From Alphaproteobacteria bacterium (GTDB lineage: Bacteria; Pseudomonadota; Alphaproteobacteria; Rhizobiales; Aestuariivirgaceae), in contig JAGWTZ010000017.1 of NCBI GenBank assembly GCA_028868695.1, forward strand, positions 1-52,115: a stretch of DNA of 52,115 bases, given 5' to 3'. This document shows positions 21,797-29,559 of this stretch, piece after piece. A program made the translations under genes and the position numbers. The notes beneath the pieces were generated by a model. It saw only the letters and a program-made list of their open reading frames with translations, had not been told where the DNA came from and made no database searches. Positions within the stretch are counted from its first letter, which is position 1, and each line of letters opens with the position of its first letter.

Positions 21797-22881
21797 TGGC
21801 GGGCGAAGGCATCTATTTCGACGGCAGGTCCGCGAAGGCGCGCATTGTCTCGGTCATTGAGGATGGGCTGATGCTCAGCTTCCAAGGTGAAGACACGCCG
21901 CAGCAGCGCTGGAGCATCAAGGGCCTGCACCCGATTGACCCGCCCTCGCCCGGCCAGCCCTACCGGCTGAGCCATGAAGATTATCCCTCGCAGCGGCTGG
22001 TGATCCGCGATGGCGAACTGGTCGCCCGGCTGGTGGCGCGTTCGCCACACCTGAAGGGCGGCTATTCGCTGCGCGACATCGGCCACCTGCTGGGCTGGAC
22101 GGTGGGTGGGCTCGCCGCCTGCGCGGGGCTGGCCTATGTGGCCCTCACGCTGTTGCCGCAGCCCTTGGCTGCCATGATGCCCGCAGGCTGGCGCGAGCGC
22201 ACGGGCCTGCAAATGGAAACAGCCATGGCCGGCAGCTCGAAGCGCTGCGCAACGCCGGAAGGTGAGCATGCGATCGGCACCTTGCTTGCCAATCTGGCCG
22301 AGGGCACGCCGGACATGCCGCCGGTTTCCGTGCATGTCTATGACATTCCGGTTCTCAATGCCTTTGCAGTCAATGGCGGGCGCATCATCGTGACCAGCAA
22401 GCTCATTGCCCAGGCCGATGCGCCGGAGGAGCTGGCGGGCGTGCTGGCCCATGAAATCGGACATGTGGCCCACCATCATCCGGAGGCGCAAAGCCTGCGC
22501 CTTGCGGGCATGGAAATTCTGAGCAGCGTCATTTCCGGCAGCAATGGCGGCAGCTTTGCTTCCAATGTGGCGCTGCTGGCCACGGTGCTGCGCCATTCCC
22601 GCGCCGCGGAAAGCGAGGCAGATGCATATGCCGAGGACATGCTGACGCATGCCTCCATCGACACGCAAGGCATGAAGCGATTCTTTGAAAAGGTCTTGAA
22701 GCTGGAGGGTGGCAGCAAGCCGGAGGCCAACAGCACGCTGGCCGAAATCGGCAACATCTTTGCCACGCATCCGGGCACGGAGGAGCGCATCAAGCAAATC
22801 AAGCCCCTGCCCCCCGGCGTGACGCCCAAGCCAGCCATGCCGGATTCCGAGTGGAGGGCGCTCAAGAAAATCTGCGCGTGA
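21796..22881 (+). CDS. M48 family metalloprotease, membrane-anchored
   Basis: 361 residues. An N-terminal soluble segment of about 90 residues, a single membrane helix around 95-117, then an M48 peptidase domain. Zinc ligands are visible: HEIGH with His219, Glu220 and His223, and the third ligand Glu272 in ESEADAYA. The domain matches BepA/LoiP/Oma1-like peptidases that act in envelope protein quality control. Which side the catalytic domain faces is not certain; a single helix after a cytoplasmic N-terminus would place it in the periplasm. The start ATG overlaps the DUF898 stop. The residues before the helix are not a known domain to me. Confidence 0.88.
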   Translation: MAGEGIYFDGRSAKARIVSVIEDGLMLSFQGEDTPQQRWSIKGLHPIDPPSPGQPYRLSHEDYPSQRLVIRDGELVARLVARSPHLKGGYSLRDIGHLLGWTVGGLAACAGLAYVALTLLPQPLAAMMPAGWRERTGLQMETAMAGSSKRCATPEGEHAIGTLLANLAEGTPDMPPVSVHVYDIPVLNAFAVNGGRIIVTSKLIAQADAPEELAGVLAHEIGHVAHHHPEAQSLRLAGMEILSSVISGSNGGSFASNVALLATVLRHSRAAESEADAYAEDMLTHASIDTQGMKRFFEKVLKLEGGSKPEANSTLAEIGNIFATHPGTEERIKQIKPLPPGVTPKPAMPDSEWRALKKICA

Positions 22882-22895
22882 CAGACCCGAAGAAA

Positions 22896-22924
22896 TTGCT
22901 TGAACTTTTTTCTCATGTTAACCT
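22896..22924 (+). promoter_or_regulatory. candidate promoter for the small cysteine protein
   Basis: TTGCTT (22896-22901), a 17-base spacer and TAACCT (22919-22924), 36 bases before the ATG at 22960. The -10 overlaps TTAACC, a CtrA half-site sequence. This is by eye only. Confidence 0.4.
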
Positions 22925-22959
22925 AAGGTTGAGCGGGGGCAGTTCAAACTCAGCGAGCG

Positions 22960-23229
22960 ATGATGAAGAAGATTTGCATTCTGGCGGTGGCGGCAGCGAT
23001 GGCCATGATTTCAACTGGTGATGCCAATGCGGCAGGCTATTGTCCGTCCAGGCCGCAGGGGAAATGCCCCAAGGCAAGGGTGTGGAAGCCGTTTGACCGC
23101 AACAAACTCACCGACGCACAGCGCCGCGAGCTTTGGAACAGGCTGAATATCGCGTGTGGCAAGGAATACGGAAACTCCCACCTCGTCGAAATTGATTATT
23201 ACACCGGGCACTACACCTGCGGATACTGA
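22960..23229 (+). CDS. small secreted four-cysteine protein
   Basis: 89 residues, with a clear signal peptide (about 1-25, ending GDANA before AGYC). The mature part is about 64 residues and has four cysteines (in GYCPS, GKCPK, IACGK and YTCGY), enough for two disulfides, with a basic, aromatic composition. I recognise no family. The gene has its own candidate promoter and a strong terminator-like hairpin, so it appears to be a single transcription unit between the M48 gene and gyrA. Start may be 22960 or the adjacent ATG 22963. It is not obviously related to the two-cysteine family elsewhere in the window. Confidence 0.7.
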   Translation: MMKKICILAVAAAMAMISTGDANAAGYCPSRPQGKCPKARVWKPFDRNKLTDAQRRELWNRLNIACGKEYGNSHLVEIDYYTGHYTCGY

Positions 23230-23236
23230 CACGGAT

Positions 23237-23269
23237 CGCGGCAGGGTCAATTGGACCTTGCCGCGTTTC
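23237..23269. terminator. terminator between small secreted gene and gyrA
   Basis: A 12-base stem (23237-23248 with 23254-23265, one G-T wobble) around an AATTG loop, followed on the plus strand by TTTCT. It lies seven bases after the upstream gene and about 34 bases after the convergent gyrA stop, so it probably serves both. Confidence 0.65.
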
Positions 23270-23298
23270 TGGAGCGCCGCCCGAAGCTTGGCCAGCCC

Positions 23299-26043
23299 TT
23301 AAGGGTTGTCTGCTGGCTGAGAAATCGCCGCGTCTTCGCCTTCGTCCTCGCTGATGCGCTCCACCGAAACCACATGTTCGTCATCAGCAGTGTTGATGAC
23401 GATGACGCCCTGGGTTGAGCGGCCCGCGAGGCGGATGTCATGAACCGGGCAGCGGATCACCTGGCCGCCATCGGTCACCAGCATGATTTCATCCTGCTCG
23501 ACGACAGGGAATGACGCGACCAGCGGTCCGTTGCGGTCATTCACGGCCATGGCGGTGATGCCTTTGCCGCCGCGGCCGGTGATGCGGTAATCATAGCTTG
23601 ACGTGCGCTTGCCGTAACCATTGGCCGAAACGGTGAGGATCACCTGTTCAGCGGCCTGCATTTCGGCAAAGCGCTCGGGCGCCAGCGTGAAGCTGTCGGA
23701 GCCAGTCTCTTCCTCGTTGCCGCCATTGCCATTTGGCTCGGCCTCGCCCGCCAATGCGCGTGAACGCTTGATGAAGGCATAGCGCTCATCCGGCGTGGCT
23801 TCCACATGCCTGAGGATCGACAGCGAGATCACCTTGTCATCATCGGCCAGCCTGATGCCGCGCACGCCAGTCGATCCGCGGGACTGGAACACGCGCACAT
23901 CGGTGGCGGCAAAGCGGATGCATTGGCCCTGTGCGGTGGTGAGCAGGATGTCATCCGCGTCCGAGCAGGTTTCAACGCCGATCAGCGCGTCCCCCTCCTC
24001 CAGCTTCATGGCGATCTTGCCATTGCGGTTGATGCTTTCGAAATCCGCCAGCTCATTGCGGCGAACATCGCCGGAGCGGGTGGCGAAAATGATCTGCAGG
24101 CTGGCCCAGCTGGCTTCATCCTCGGGCATCGGCATGATGGTGGTGATGCGCTCGCCGTTTTCCAGCGGCAGCAAGTTGATGAAGGCCTTGCCACGGGCCT
24201 GCGGGTTGCCAATGGGCAGCCGCCAGGTTTTCAGCTTGTAGACCATGCCCGCCGACGAGAAGAACAGGATCGGCGTGTGGGTGTTGGCTACAAAGAGCTT
24301 GGTGACAAAATCCTCATCGCGCATCTGCACGCCCGCCCGGCCCTTGCCGCCGCGCTTCTGGGCGCGGTAGGCAGAAAGGGGCACGCGCTTGACGTAACCT
24401 GCATGAGACACGGTCACGACCATGTCCTCGCGCTGGATCAGGTCTTCATCCTCCACCTCGCCGTCATTGTCCTGAATCACGGTGCGGCGCGGCGTGGCGA
24501 AATTGGCTTTCACATCCGTCAGCTCGGTGCGGATGATGGCCATCACGCGGGCGCGGCTGGAAAGGATTTCAAGATAGTCCTTGATCTCGGCGGCCAGCTT
24601 TTCCAGCTCTTCCGAGATTTCATCGAGGCCCAGCTGTGTGAGGCGCGCCAAGCGCAACTCCAGAATGGCGCGGGCCTGCTCGTCCGAGAGCACATAGGTG
24701 CCATCAGGGCGCAAGGCATGGCGCGGGTCGGCGATCAGGGCAATGAGCGGCGCCAGCTGCTTGGCCGGCCAGGCCCTGGCCATCAAGGCCACGCGGGCCT
24801 CGCCTGAATCCTTGGCGGCGCGGATGAGCTTGATCACTTCGTCAATATTGGCCACGGCAATGGCGAGGCCCACCAAGACATGCGCCCTGTCGCGCGCCTT
24901 GCGCAGCAGGAACTTGGTGCGCCGGGTGATCACCTCCTCACGGAAGGAGATGAAGGCCCTGAGCAAGTCCAGCAGCGTAAGCTGTTCCGGCTTGCCGCGG
25001 TTCAGCGCAATGTTGTTGATGCTGAAAGAGCTTTGCAGCGCCGAGAAGCGCCACAGCTGGTTGAGGATCACTTCCGGCTCGGCGTCGCGGCGCAGCTCGA
25101 TAACCACGCGCATGCCCTCGCGCGAGCTTTCGTCGCGGATGTCGGAGATGCCCTCGATGGTCTTGTCGCGCAGCAGCTCGGCGATCTTCTCCACCATCAT
25201 GGCCTTGTTGACCTGATAGGGAATCTCGGTGACGACAAGGGCCTGCCTGTCCTTGCGGATCTCCTGGACTTCCACCTTGCTGCGCAAGGTGACGGAGCCG
25301 CGCCCCGTGGCGAAGGCGGACCTAATGCCGGCCCGGCCAAGGATGATGCCGCCTGTGGGGAAATCCGGCCCGGGGATCAGCGGCAGCAGCTCTTCCAGCG
25401 TGATGCCGGGCTTGTCCATCATTGCCAGCGTGGCATCGATCACTTCGCCCAGATTGTGCGGGGCCATGTTGGTGGCCATGCCCACGGCAATGCCGCCTGC
25501 GCCATTGACCAGCAGGTTGGGATATTTTGCGGGCAGGACAACAGGTTCCTGCCGCTCGCCGTCATAGTTGGGCTGGAACTCGACGGTGTCCTTGTCGATG
25601 TCATCGAGCAGCGGCATCGCCGCCTTGTCGAGCCTGCTTTCGGTGTAACGCATGGCGGCGGGCGGGTCACCGTCCACCGAGCCGAAATTGCCCTGCCCGT
25701 CGATCAGCGGCAGGCGCATGGAGAAATCCTGCGCCATGCGCACCAGCGCGTCATAGATCGCCGAGTCACCATGCGGGTGATAGCGGCCCATGACGTCACC
25801 CACCGTGGTGGCGGACTTGGTGTATTTCTTGTCGGGCGTGCGGCCGCCCTCGTTCATGGCGTAGAGAATGCGGCGGTGCACGGGCTTGAGGCCATCACGC
25901 ACATCCGGCAGGGCGCGCGAGACGATGACGCTCATCGCATAGCTGAGGTAACTCGCGCGCATCTCCTCTTCGATGGAGATGGGCGAAATTTCCTGCGGAT
26001 TGGCGGGCGGAAGGCCCTGCTTATCGTTGTTGTCGTCAGCCAC
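23299..26043 (-). CDS. gyrA: DNA gyrase subunit A
   Basis: 914 residues. GyrA is the breakage-reunion subunit of gyrase, which introduces negative supercoils. The catalytic tyrosine is Tyr133 in [10 protein letters not shown]. The C-terminal beta-pinwheel carries the GyrA box QKRGGKG, which separates it from ParC. The quinolone-resistance region reads [10 protein letters not shown], with Ser94 and Asp98 at the positions of E. coli Ser83 and Asp87. An acidic insert (EDEGEDA-type) ends the protein. ATG 26043 starts the usual alphaproteobacterial-type N-terminus. It is transcribed alone. gyrB is not in the window. Confidence 0.97.
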   Translation of the reverse strand: MADDNNDKQGLPPANPQEISPISIEEEMRASYLSYAMSVIVSRALPDVRDGLKPVHRRILYAMNEGGRTPDKKYTKSATTVGDVMGRYHPHGDSAIYDALVRMAQDFSMRLPLIDGQGNFGSVDGDPPAAMRYTESRLDKAAMPLLDDIDKDTVEFQPNYDGERQEPVVLPAKYPNLLVNGAGGIAVGMATNMAPHNLGEVIDATLAMMDKPGITLEELLPLIPGPDFPTGGIILGRAGIRSAFATGRGSVTLRSKVEVQEIRKDRQALVVTEIPYQVNKAMMVEKIAELLRDKTIEGISDIRDESSREGMRVVIELRRDAEPEVILNQLWRFSALQSSFSINNIALNRGKPEQLTLLDLLRAFISFREEVITRRTKFLLRKARDRAHVLVGLAIAVANIDEVIKLIRAAKDSGEARVALMARAWPAKQLAPLIALIADPRHALRPDGTYVLSDEQARAILELRLARLTQLGLDEISEELEKLAAEIKDYLEILSSRARVMAIIRTELTDVKANFATPRRTVIQDNDGEVEDEDLIQREDMVVTVSHAGYVKRVPLSAYRAQKRGGKGRAGVQMRDEDFVTKLFVANTHTPILFFSSAGMVYKLKTWRLPIGNPQARGKAFINLLPLENGERITTIMPMPEDEASWASLQIIFATRSGDVRRNELADFESINRNGKIAMKLEEGDALIGVETCSDADDILLTTAQGQCIRFAATDVRVFQSRGSTGVRGIRLADDDKVISLSILRHVEATPDERYAFIKRSRALAGEAEPNGNGGNEEETGSDSFTLAPERFAEMQAAEQVILTVSANGYGKRTSSYDYRITGRGGKGITAMAVNDRNGPLVASFPVVEQDEIMLVTDGGQVIRCPVHDIRLAGRSTQGVIVINTADDEHVVSVERISEDEGEDAAISQPADNP

Positions 26044-26126
26044 TTTTCGGCAAAAACCCCGTGTCGTCTCGCACCCGGGAAGGGGCGGCCCTGATCACAG
26101 AATCGGGGCCCCAGAGGGCACAGGAT

Positions 26127-26166
26127 TCATTAGACGTTTTGGGCCTTTCCAGCAACGGAAAGGCCC
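26127..26166 (-). promoter_or_regulatory. inverted repeat and candidate gyrA promoter
   Basis: GGGCCTTTCC (26141-26150) and GGAAAGGCCC (26157-26166) form a perfect ten-base inverted repeat with a six-base centre. On the minus strand, TTGCTG (26155-26150), a 17-base spacer and TAATGA (26132-26127) fit a promoter for gyrA, 84 bases before its start. The repeat overlaps the -35. It could also act as a terminator for the secreted gene ending at 26191, but no T-run follows. Confidence 0.4.
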
Positions 26167-26190
26167 GCGGAAACCACAGGGTTTTTGGGC

Positions 26191-26535
26191 TCAAAAACGG
26201 ATGGTGAAACCGTCTCCGCGCAGCATGCTGCCATCGCGCGTCAGCGTTGAGCAATAGGGCTTGTGGTCAAGCAGATGCTTGAAAAGCACGCAGGCCTTGG
26301 TGCCGTTCACCGTCCAGTGCCCGCTGTCCTTCTCGCCCTTGTCGGTGGTCACCGAAATGCCGCCCTTGGCAGTCAGCACCACGCGGGCGCGCACGCTGTC
26401 GGCCACGCTCACGTTATAGGTGCCGGGCGCCAGCTTCTTGATTTCATCGGCACTCATCGGGTCGGCCCAGGCCTGACAGGTGGTGACGCCAAGCAAGAGG
26501 CCAGCAGCAAGAATGGCTTGGGGGGTGAACGGCAT
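26191..26535 (-). CDS. small secreted protein, two-cysteine family (member 2 of 3)
   Basis: 114 residues with a signal peptide (about 1-24, ending QAWA before DPMSA). It is clearly paralogous to the gene at 26712: both have S-A-x-x-hydrophobic-x-x-LAPG-x-Y, a G-HW-x-V segment, a cysteine pair (ACVLF...YCSTL) and a final GDGFTIRF / GNGLTIKRI strand. Probably a small periplasmic beta-rich protein with one disulfide. AGGAG lies seven bases before ATG 26535, supporting that start. The gene is followed by the gyrA promoter region. Function unknown. Confidence 0.75.
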   Translation of the reverse strand: MPFTPQAILAAGLLLGVTTCQAWADPMSADEIKKLAPGTYNVSVADSVRARVVLTAKGGISVTTDKGEKDSGHWTVNGTKACVLFKHLLDHKPYCSTLTRDGSMLRGDGFTIRF

Positions 26536-26649
26536 GCGCTGTCTCCTTGATCGCAGGGTTTGTGCCCGGTGGGTGTGCCCCTACACATACAAGCGCAGAT
26601 GGCGTTTTCAAGGCCCGGCAACGCGGCGCTGGTGCTGCCAAGGCCGTAC

Positions 26650-26679
26650 AGAAATGGAAATGCCCGCTGGCGCGGGCAT
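26650..26679 (-). terminator. terminator after the 26712 gene
   Basis: ATGCCCGC (26660-26667) and GCGGGCAT (26672-26679) form an eight-base stem with a four-base loop. On the minus strand a T-rich tail (TTTCCATTTC) follows, as in a rho-independent terminator, about 33 bases past the stop of the upstream gene. Confidence 0.65.
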
Positions 26680-26711
26680 GTTGGTGAGGCGTTGCTGACC
26701 GGAAGGCCAGT

Positions 26712-27056
26712 TCAAATGCGCTTGATGGTCAGGCCATTGCCAATGAGGGCGCCGTTCTGGTCTGACAGGGAAGAGCAGCGCATCTGGCCGCCCAGCCACT
26801 TGCTCCAGGAAATGCAGAGGCGGTCTCCCGCCACATGCCAGTGGCCGGTGTCGTGCTGGCCGCCAGTGTCGCCAACGATCTTGCCATTGGCGAACAGCCG
26901 CACATTGAGGGAAACCACATCCATCACGGCCACCTCATAGGCGCCGGGTGCGAGGCCCCGCAGCTGGCTGGCAGAAAGCTTGGCATCCCCGGCCATCGCC
27001 CCGTGGAAGGGCAAAACAGCCGCGAAGGCACAAGCCAAAAGGGTCTTGCGCATCAT
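26712..27056 (-). CDS. small secreted protein, two-cysteine family (member 3 of 3)
   Basis: 114 residues from ATG 27056, which has AGGA six bases upstream; the longer frame to 27191 runs into the neighbouring gene and is not supported. A signal peptide (about 1-22, ending GAMA before GDAKL) is followed by LAPGAYEV, LFANG, TGHWHVAGD, a cysteine pair (LCISW...MRCSS) and GNGLTIKRI. It has the same length as its neighbour at 26191 and aligns along the whole protein, so the two look like an old tandem duplication. The member at 7387 is more diverged. Function unknown. Confidence 0.75.
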   Translation of the reverse strand: MMRKTLLACAFAAVLPFHGAMAGDAKLSASQLRGLAPGAYEVAVMDVVSLNVRLFANGKIVGDTGGQHDTGHWHVAGDRLCISWSKWLGGQMRCSSLSDQNGALIGNGLTIKRI

Positions 27057-27111
27057 TTCTTGTCCTTGAAGGTCTATGTTGCAGCGCACAAAACCGGAAA
27101 GGTGGGCGAAA

Positions 27112-28164
27112 TTATGGCTTCCAGACCATTTTGCCGTTCCGGATGATGGCGATGGGGTTCTGGTTTCCGTCGTAGGTCGGGTCAACCTCATAGTCTTTCA
27201 GGACAAATTGCCCGTCATCAAACACCCAGGTGCCATCGGATGAGGCATCGGCAAGGCCGCGCCACTTGGCGAATTCGGAGATGCTGTTGGTCTTGGGGTC
27301 AAAGGCCGCGTTGGTGAGATCGGCAGATGCCACGAATCCCTTGAAGGCCATGGATTTCAGCTTGGCGTTCTCCTGGTCGGCATAGGCATAGTCAAACTGG
27401 GGGGATGCAAAGCTCAGGCGCTTGAGGCCCTCGGCCCCGGTGTCGAGATAGAAGATGTTGGTTTCGTTGTAGGCAGCCATGGAACAGGAGAAGGCATAGA
27501 GCGTGGCCTTGTTCTCTGGCTCATCGGCGGGCGCGTCCTTGTGCTTGTATTTGATGGTGAAGGTTTCGGGCTCGTTCAAACCGGCCAGCGTGTCGGCGGT
27601 CTTGTCACATTCGCCAGCAGCCTCCGCCACGAACTTGGCCTTGGCGCTTTCGATGGTTGAGGCGGCCGTGTCCTGCCCACCCTCCGGCGCATCGCCACAT
27701 TTGGGCAGGTTGTAGCGCGCGAAGTCATCCTGCTTGATCGGCTTCAGCTTGGCGCTTTGGATGTGGAGCGGCGTGTAAGGCGGGTCCTGTATTGCGCCAT
27801 TCACCTGGCGCAGCACATAGCAGCCTGCAAAGGCGCTGATCTTGCCGCTGGCATCAGTGGCGCGGATGGCCACCGGCACGTTGAAAAAAACCGAGCCTGC
27901 CGCGCCATCGCCCGTATAGTCTCCCGTCAGCACATCCACATGCTGGGTGCTTTCAAAGCCCTTGGCATAGGTCTCGAAGTCCTTGGCTGGCGGATCGCCG
28001 AAATATCCCCAGGCGCGGGCATATTGTTTCTGGTTGATTGCGTTGTAGAGCGAACGGATCAGGCTTTCCGGGGTGGAACGGTCATCAAGATAGGAATCCG
28101 CGGCATGGGCTGTTGCGGCCCCGCACAGGAGGCCCGCCATCACACCTGCAACAAAGCGCTTCAT
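27112..28164 (-). CDS. DUF1176 family secreted protein
   Basis: 350 residues from ATG 28164 (GGAGG eight bases upstream). A signal peptide (about 1-22, ending ATAHA before ADSYL) makes it periplasmic or secreted. The N-terminal part has a STPESLIRSLYNAINQKQYARAW-type helix region seen in NTF2-like domains. The C-terminal part has SEFAKWRGLADASSDGTW and a DDGQFVLKDYEVDPTYDG segment that matches DUF1176. Several cysteines (in AGCYV, PKCGD, GECDK, FSCSM) may form disulfides. Its end is about 56 bases from the start of the small secreted gene, so they may be transcribed together. Biological role unknown. Confidence 0.75.
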   Translation of the reverse strand: MKRFVAGVMAGLLCGAATAHAADSYLDDRSTPESLIRSLYNAINQKQYARAWGYFGDPPAKDFETYAKGFESTQHVDVLTGDYTGDGAAGSVFFNVPVAIRATDASGKISAFAGCYVLRQVNGAIQDPPYTPLHIQSAKLKPIKQDDFARYNLPKCGDAPEGGQDTAASTIESAKAKFVAEAAGECDKTADTLAGLNEPETFTIKYKHKDAPADEPENKATLYAFSCSMAAYNETNIFYLDTGAEGLKRLSFASPQFDYAYADQENAKLKSMAFKGFVASADLTNAAFDPKTNSISEFAKWRGLADASSDGTWVFDDGQFVLKDYEVDPTYDGNQNPIAIIRNGKMVWKP

Positions 28165-28255
28165 CTGCTTGGCCTCCACCTGATTTCCTTACCCGCCATC
28201 GATGGGCTGTTGGGCAGGCAGATTTGCACCGAACGGCGCGGCGCTCAAGCGCCAG

Positions 28256-28579
28256 TCAAATGCGCGGGAAAGTTCCTTGCCGCTGGCGCTCCTTGCGCAG
28301 CGGCGTGAAAGCCCACCAGTTCAAGGCCTCACCAGTTCTGGCCTGATGGATGGCGGCGGCAAAGGTATCATGCACGCAGGGGTCATGGCGCGCGCCGGTC
28401 AAAAGGCTGATGCGGGTGTAGAGCTCATCGGCATCCTCCCTCGCCAATTGCGCAACGGAGGATATGCCCAGCATTTCAAAATCCCCCAGCATCGCCTTGC
28501 CGATGTTGCGCAGGGCGGCGAGGCTTTCAGGTGGCTTGGCGCCGCCCTGCCCCTGCCGTTCCTTCAGCGTGACGCTCAG
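28256..28579 (-). CDS. Cdd1-type helix-hairpin-helix protein, probable CTG start
   Basis: The conserved core is a helix-hairpin-helix of the pathogenicity-locus (Cdd1) family: [40 protein letters not shown] and [10 protein letters not shown]. The only ATG in frame (28492) lies inside the conserved IGKAMLGDF segment and would delete half the domain. No ATG, GTG or TTG precedes it before the frame enters ssb. A CTG at 28579 overlaps the ssb stop as CTGA, the same geometry as common ATGA overlaps, with GAGG seven bases upstream. That start gives 107 residues; CTG 28567 is an alternative. The protein probably binds DNA non-specifically; its function is unknown. Confidence 0.65.
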   Translation of the reverse strand: MSVTLKERQGQGGAKPPESLAALRNIGKAMLGDFEMLGISSVAQLAREDADELYTRISLLTGARHDPCVHDTFAAAIHQARTGEALNWWAFTPLRKERQRQGTFPRI

Positions 28580-29064
28580 AACGGAACCTCGTCATCGAGA
28601 TCGCGCGCAAAGCTCTGCTTGGGGGCCGAGGTGCGCGGGCGCTCCATCGGGCTGGAAGCGCCGAAGTCATCGCCGCCGCCATAGGAGGCGCCGCCGGCAT
28701 CACCGCTGCCCGGGCGGCCGCCCAGCATGGTGAGTTCGCCGCGGAAATTCTGCAGCACCACTTCGGTGGTGTATTTCTCGGCGCCATCCTTGTCGGTGTA
28801 TTTGCGGGTTTGCAGTTGGCCCTCCACATAGACGGTGGAGCCCTTCTTCAAATATTGCTCGGCCACCTTGGCGAGGTTTTCATTGAAGATCACCACGCGG
28901 TGCCACTCGGTCTTTTCCTTGCGCTCGCCGGAATTGCGGTCCCGCCAGGTTTCCGAAGTGGCGAGGGAAAGATTGACGATCGGCTTGCCGTCCTGGGTGT
29001 GGCGCACCACCGGGTCTGCCCCGAGATTGCCCACCAGAATCACCTTGTTCACAGAACCTGCCAT
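28576..29064 (-). CDS. ssb: single-stranded DNA-binding protein
   Basis: 162 residues. The OB-fold occupies about 1-110 ([34 protein letters not shown]), followed by a Gly-rich linker with [10 protein letters not shown] and the acidic tip DLDDEVPF, which recruits replication and repair partners. Start ATG 29064 has GGGAG eight bases upstream; the upstream in-frame start at 29082 is less likely. A promoter with a LexA operator lies 115-143 bases upstream, so expression is probably SOS-inducible. The stop codon overlaps the likely CTG start of the HhH gene. Confidence 0.96.
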   Translation of the reverse strand: MAGSVNKVILVGNLGADPVVRHTQDGKPIVNLSLATSETWRDRNSGERKEKTEWHRVVIFNENLAKVAEQYLKKGSTVYVEGQLQTRKYTDKDGAEKYTTEVVLQNFRGELTMLGGRPGSGDAGGASYGGGDDFGASSPMERPRTSAPKQSFARDLDDEVPF

Positions 29065-29178
29065 GTCATTTTCTCCCTTCACGCGTCTTCCGTTGACTGC
29101 CTGCTCATAACGCCAATCGCCCGCCCTGTGCGGGGGATCGACGCTCCGTCCACAGACTTTTGAAAGCTCCGTCCACTG

Positions 29179-29207
29179 AGCGTATGTTCTACAAATGTTC
29201 CCGTCAA
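29179..29207 (-). promoter_or_regulatory. ssb promoter
   Basis: On the minus strand TTGACG (29207-29202), a 17-base spacer and TACGCT (29184-29179). The -35 is near-consensus and the spacing ideal. The LexA operator at 29186-29200 sits wholly inside the spacer, so LexA binding would block RNA polymerase. Confidence 0.65.
29186..29200. promoter_or_regulatory. LexA operator (SOS box) of ssb
   Basis: GTTC (29186-29189), seven bases, GTTC (29197-29200): an exact match to the alphaproteobacterial LexA recognition sequence GTTC-N7-GTTC. The gene for LexA is about 12 kb away in this window and has the same element. Confidence 0.8.
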
Positions 29208-29210
29208 GGC

Positions 29211-29239
29211 AAAAAACAAGGCCCGCTTTTCAACGGGCC
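29211..29239 (-). terminator. rho-independent terminator after the 48-aa gene
   Basis: GGCCCG (29220-29225) and CGGGCC (29234-29239) with an eight-base loop; on the minus strand the stem is followed by TTGTTTTTTG. It lies 44 bases past the stop of the 48-aa gene and just upstream of the ssb -35, insulating the two. Confidence 0.8.
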
Positions 29240-29282
29240 CTGTCAGATGGATGGCGATGCCTTGGATGCTGCGCTTGCGAAA

Positions 29283-29429
29283 TCAGCCACGGCGAAGGAA
29301 CTGCACCAGACGCTCAAAGCGCGAAACGGCTTTGTGCGGGTTGGCGAGATAGCGTTCCGGGTGCTTCACGTTCTGCAGCAGCGCGGCGCTGTAAACTTCT
29401 GAATAAGCGTTGTAAATTGAGTTGTACAT
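29283..29429 (-). CDS. 48-residue hypothetical protein
   Basis: A small protein with Tyr/Asn-rich N-terminus (MYNSIYNAYSEVYSA) and a basic C-terminal helix (AVSRFERLVQFLRRG). It resembles the size class of the short basic DUF1127 proteins common in this order, but I do not see that motif. The case for a real gene is strong: AGGAG lies seven bases before ATG 29429, a -35/-10 pair precedes it and a clear terminator follows. It is transcribed divergently from a LysR regulator, with a LysR-type dyad between them, so it may be a target of that regulator. Function unknown. Confidence 0.65.
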   Translation of the reverse strand: MYNSIYNAYSEVYSAALLQNVKHPERYLANPHKAVSRFERLVQFLRRG

Positions 29430-29460
29430 GGTCTTTCTCCTTTCGGAATTGGTAAGCCAA

Positions 29461-29489
29461 GCGATACTCTTCGCACTTGCGGAAGACAA
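29461..29489 (-). promoter_or_regulatory. candidate promoter of the 48-aa gene
   Basis: On the minus strand TTGTCT (29489-29484), a 17-base spacer and TATCGC (29466-29461), placing the transcript start about 25 bases before the ATG at 29429. Confidence 0.45.
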
Positions 29490-29510
29490 ATGGCGAAAAG
29501 TGACATGACG

Positions 29511-29527
29511 TGTAACAAAAACTTACA
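29511..29527. promoter_or_regulatory. LysR-type operator dyad
   Basis: TGTAA (29511-29515), seven bases, TTACA (29523-29527): a perfect dyad fitting the T-N11-A rule of LysR-type recognition sites. It lies 33 bases before the LysR start and about 22 bases upstream of the -35 of the divergent 48-aa gene, a position expected for autorepression and activation of the neighbour. Confidence 0.5.
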
Positions 29528-29559
29528 TGCGTTAAGGAATTCGCGTGTATAGATGGGCC

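Noticed and set aside
23299-26043. Possible quinolone-resistance change in gyrA
   Set aside because: The key positions are Ser94 and Asp98, the residues associated with susceptibility, so no resistance change is seen.
24880-26094. A 404-codon open frame on the plus strand opposite gyrA
   Set aside because: Antisense shadow of gyrA with no domain signature.
29160-29402. An 80-codon plus-strand frame over the ssb promoter and 48-aa gene
   Set aside because: It crosses a clear terminator stem, the SOS box and the opposite small gene, and lacks a family match.
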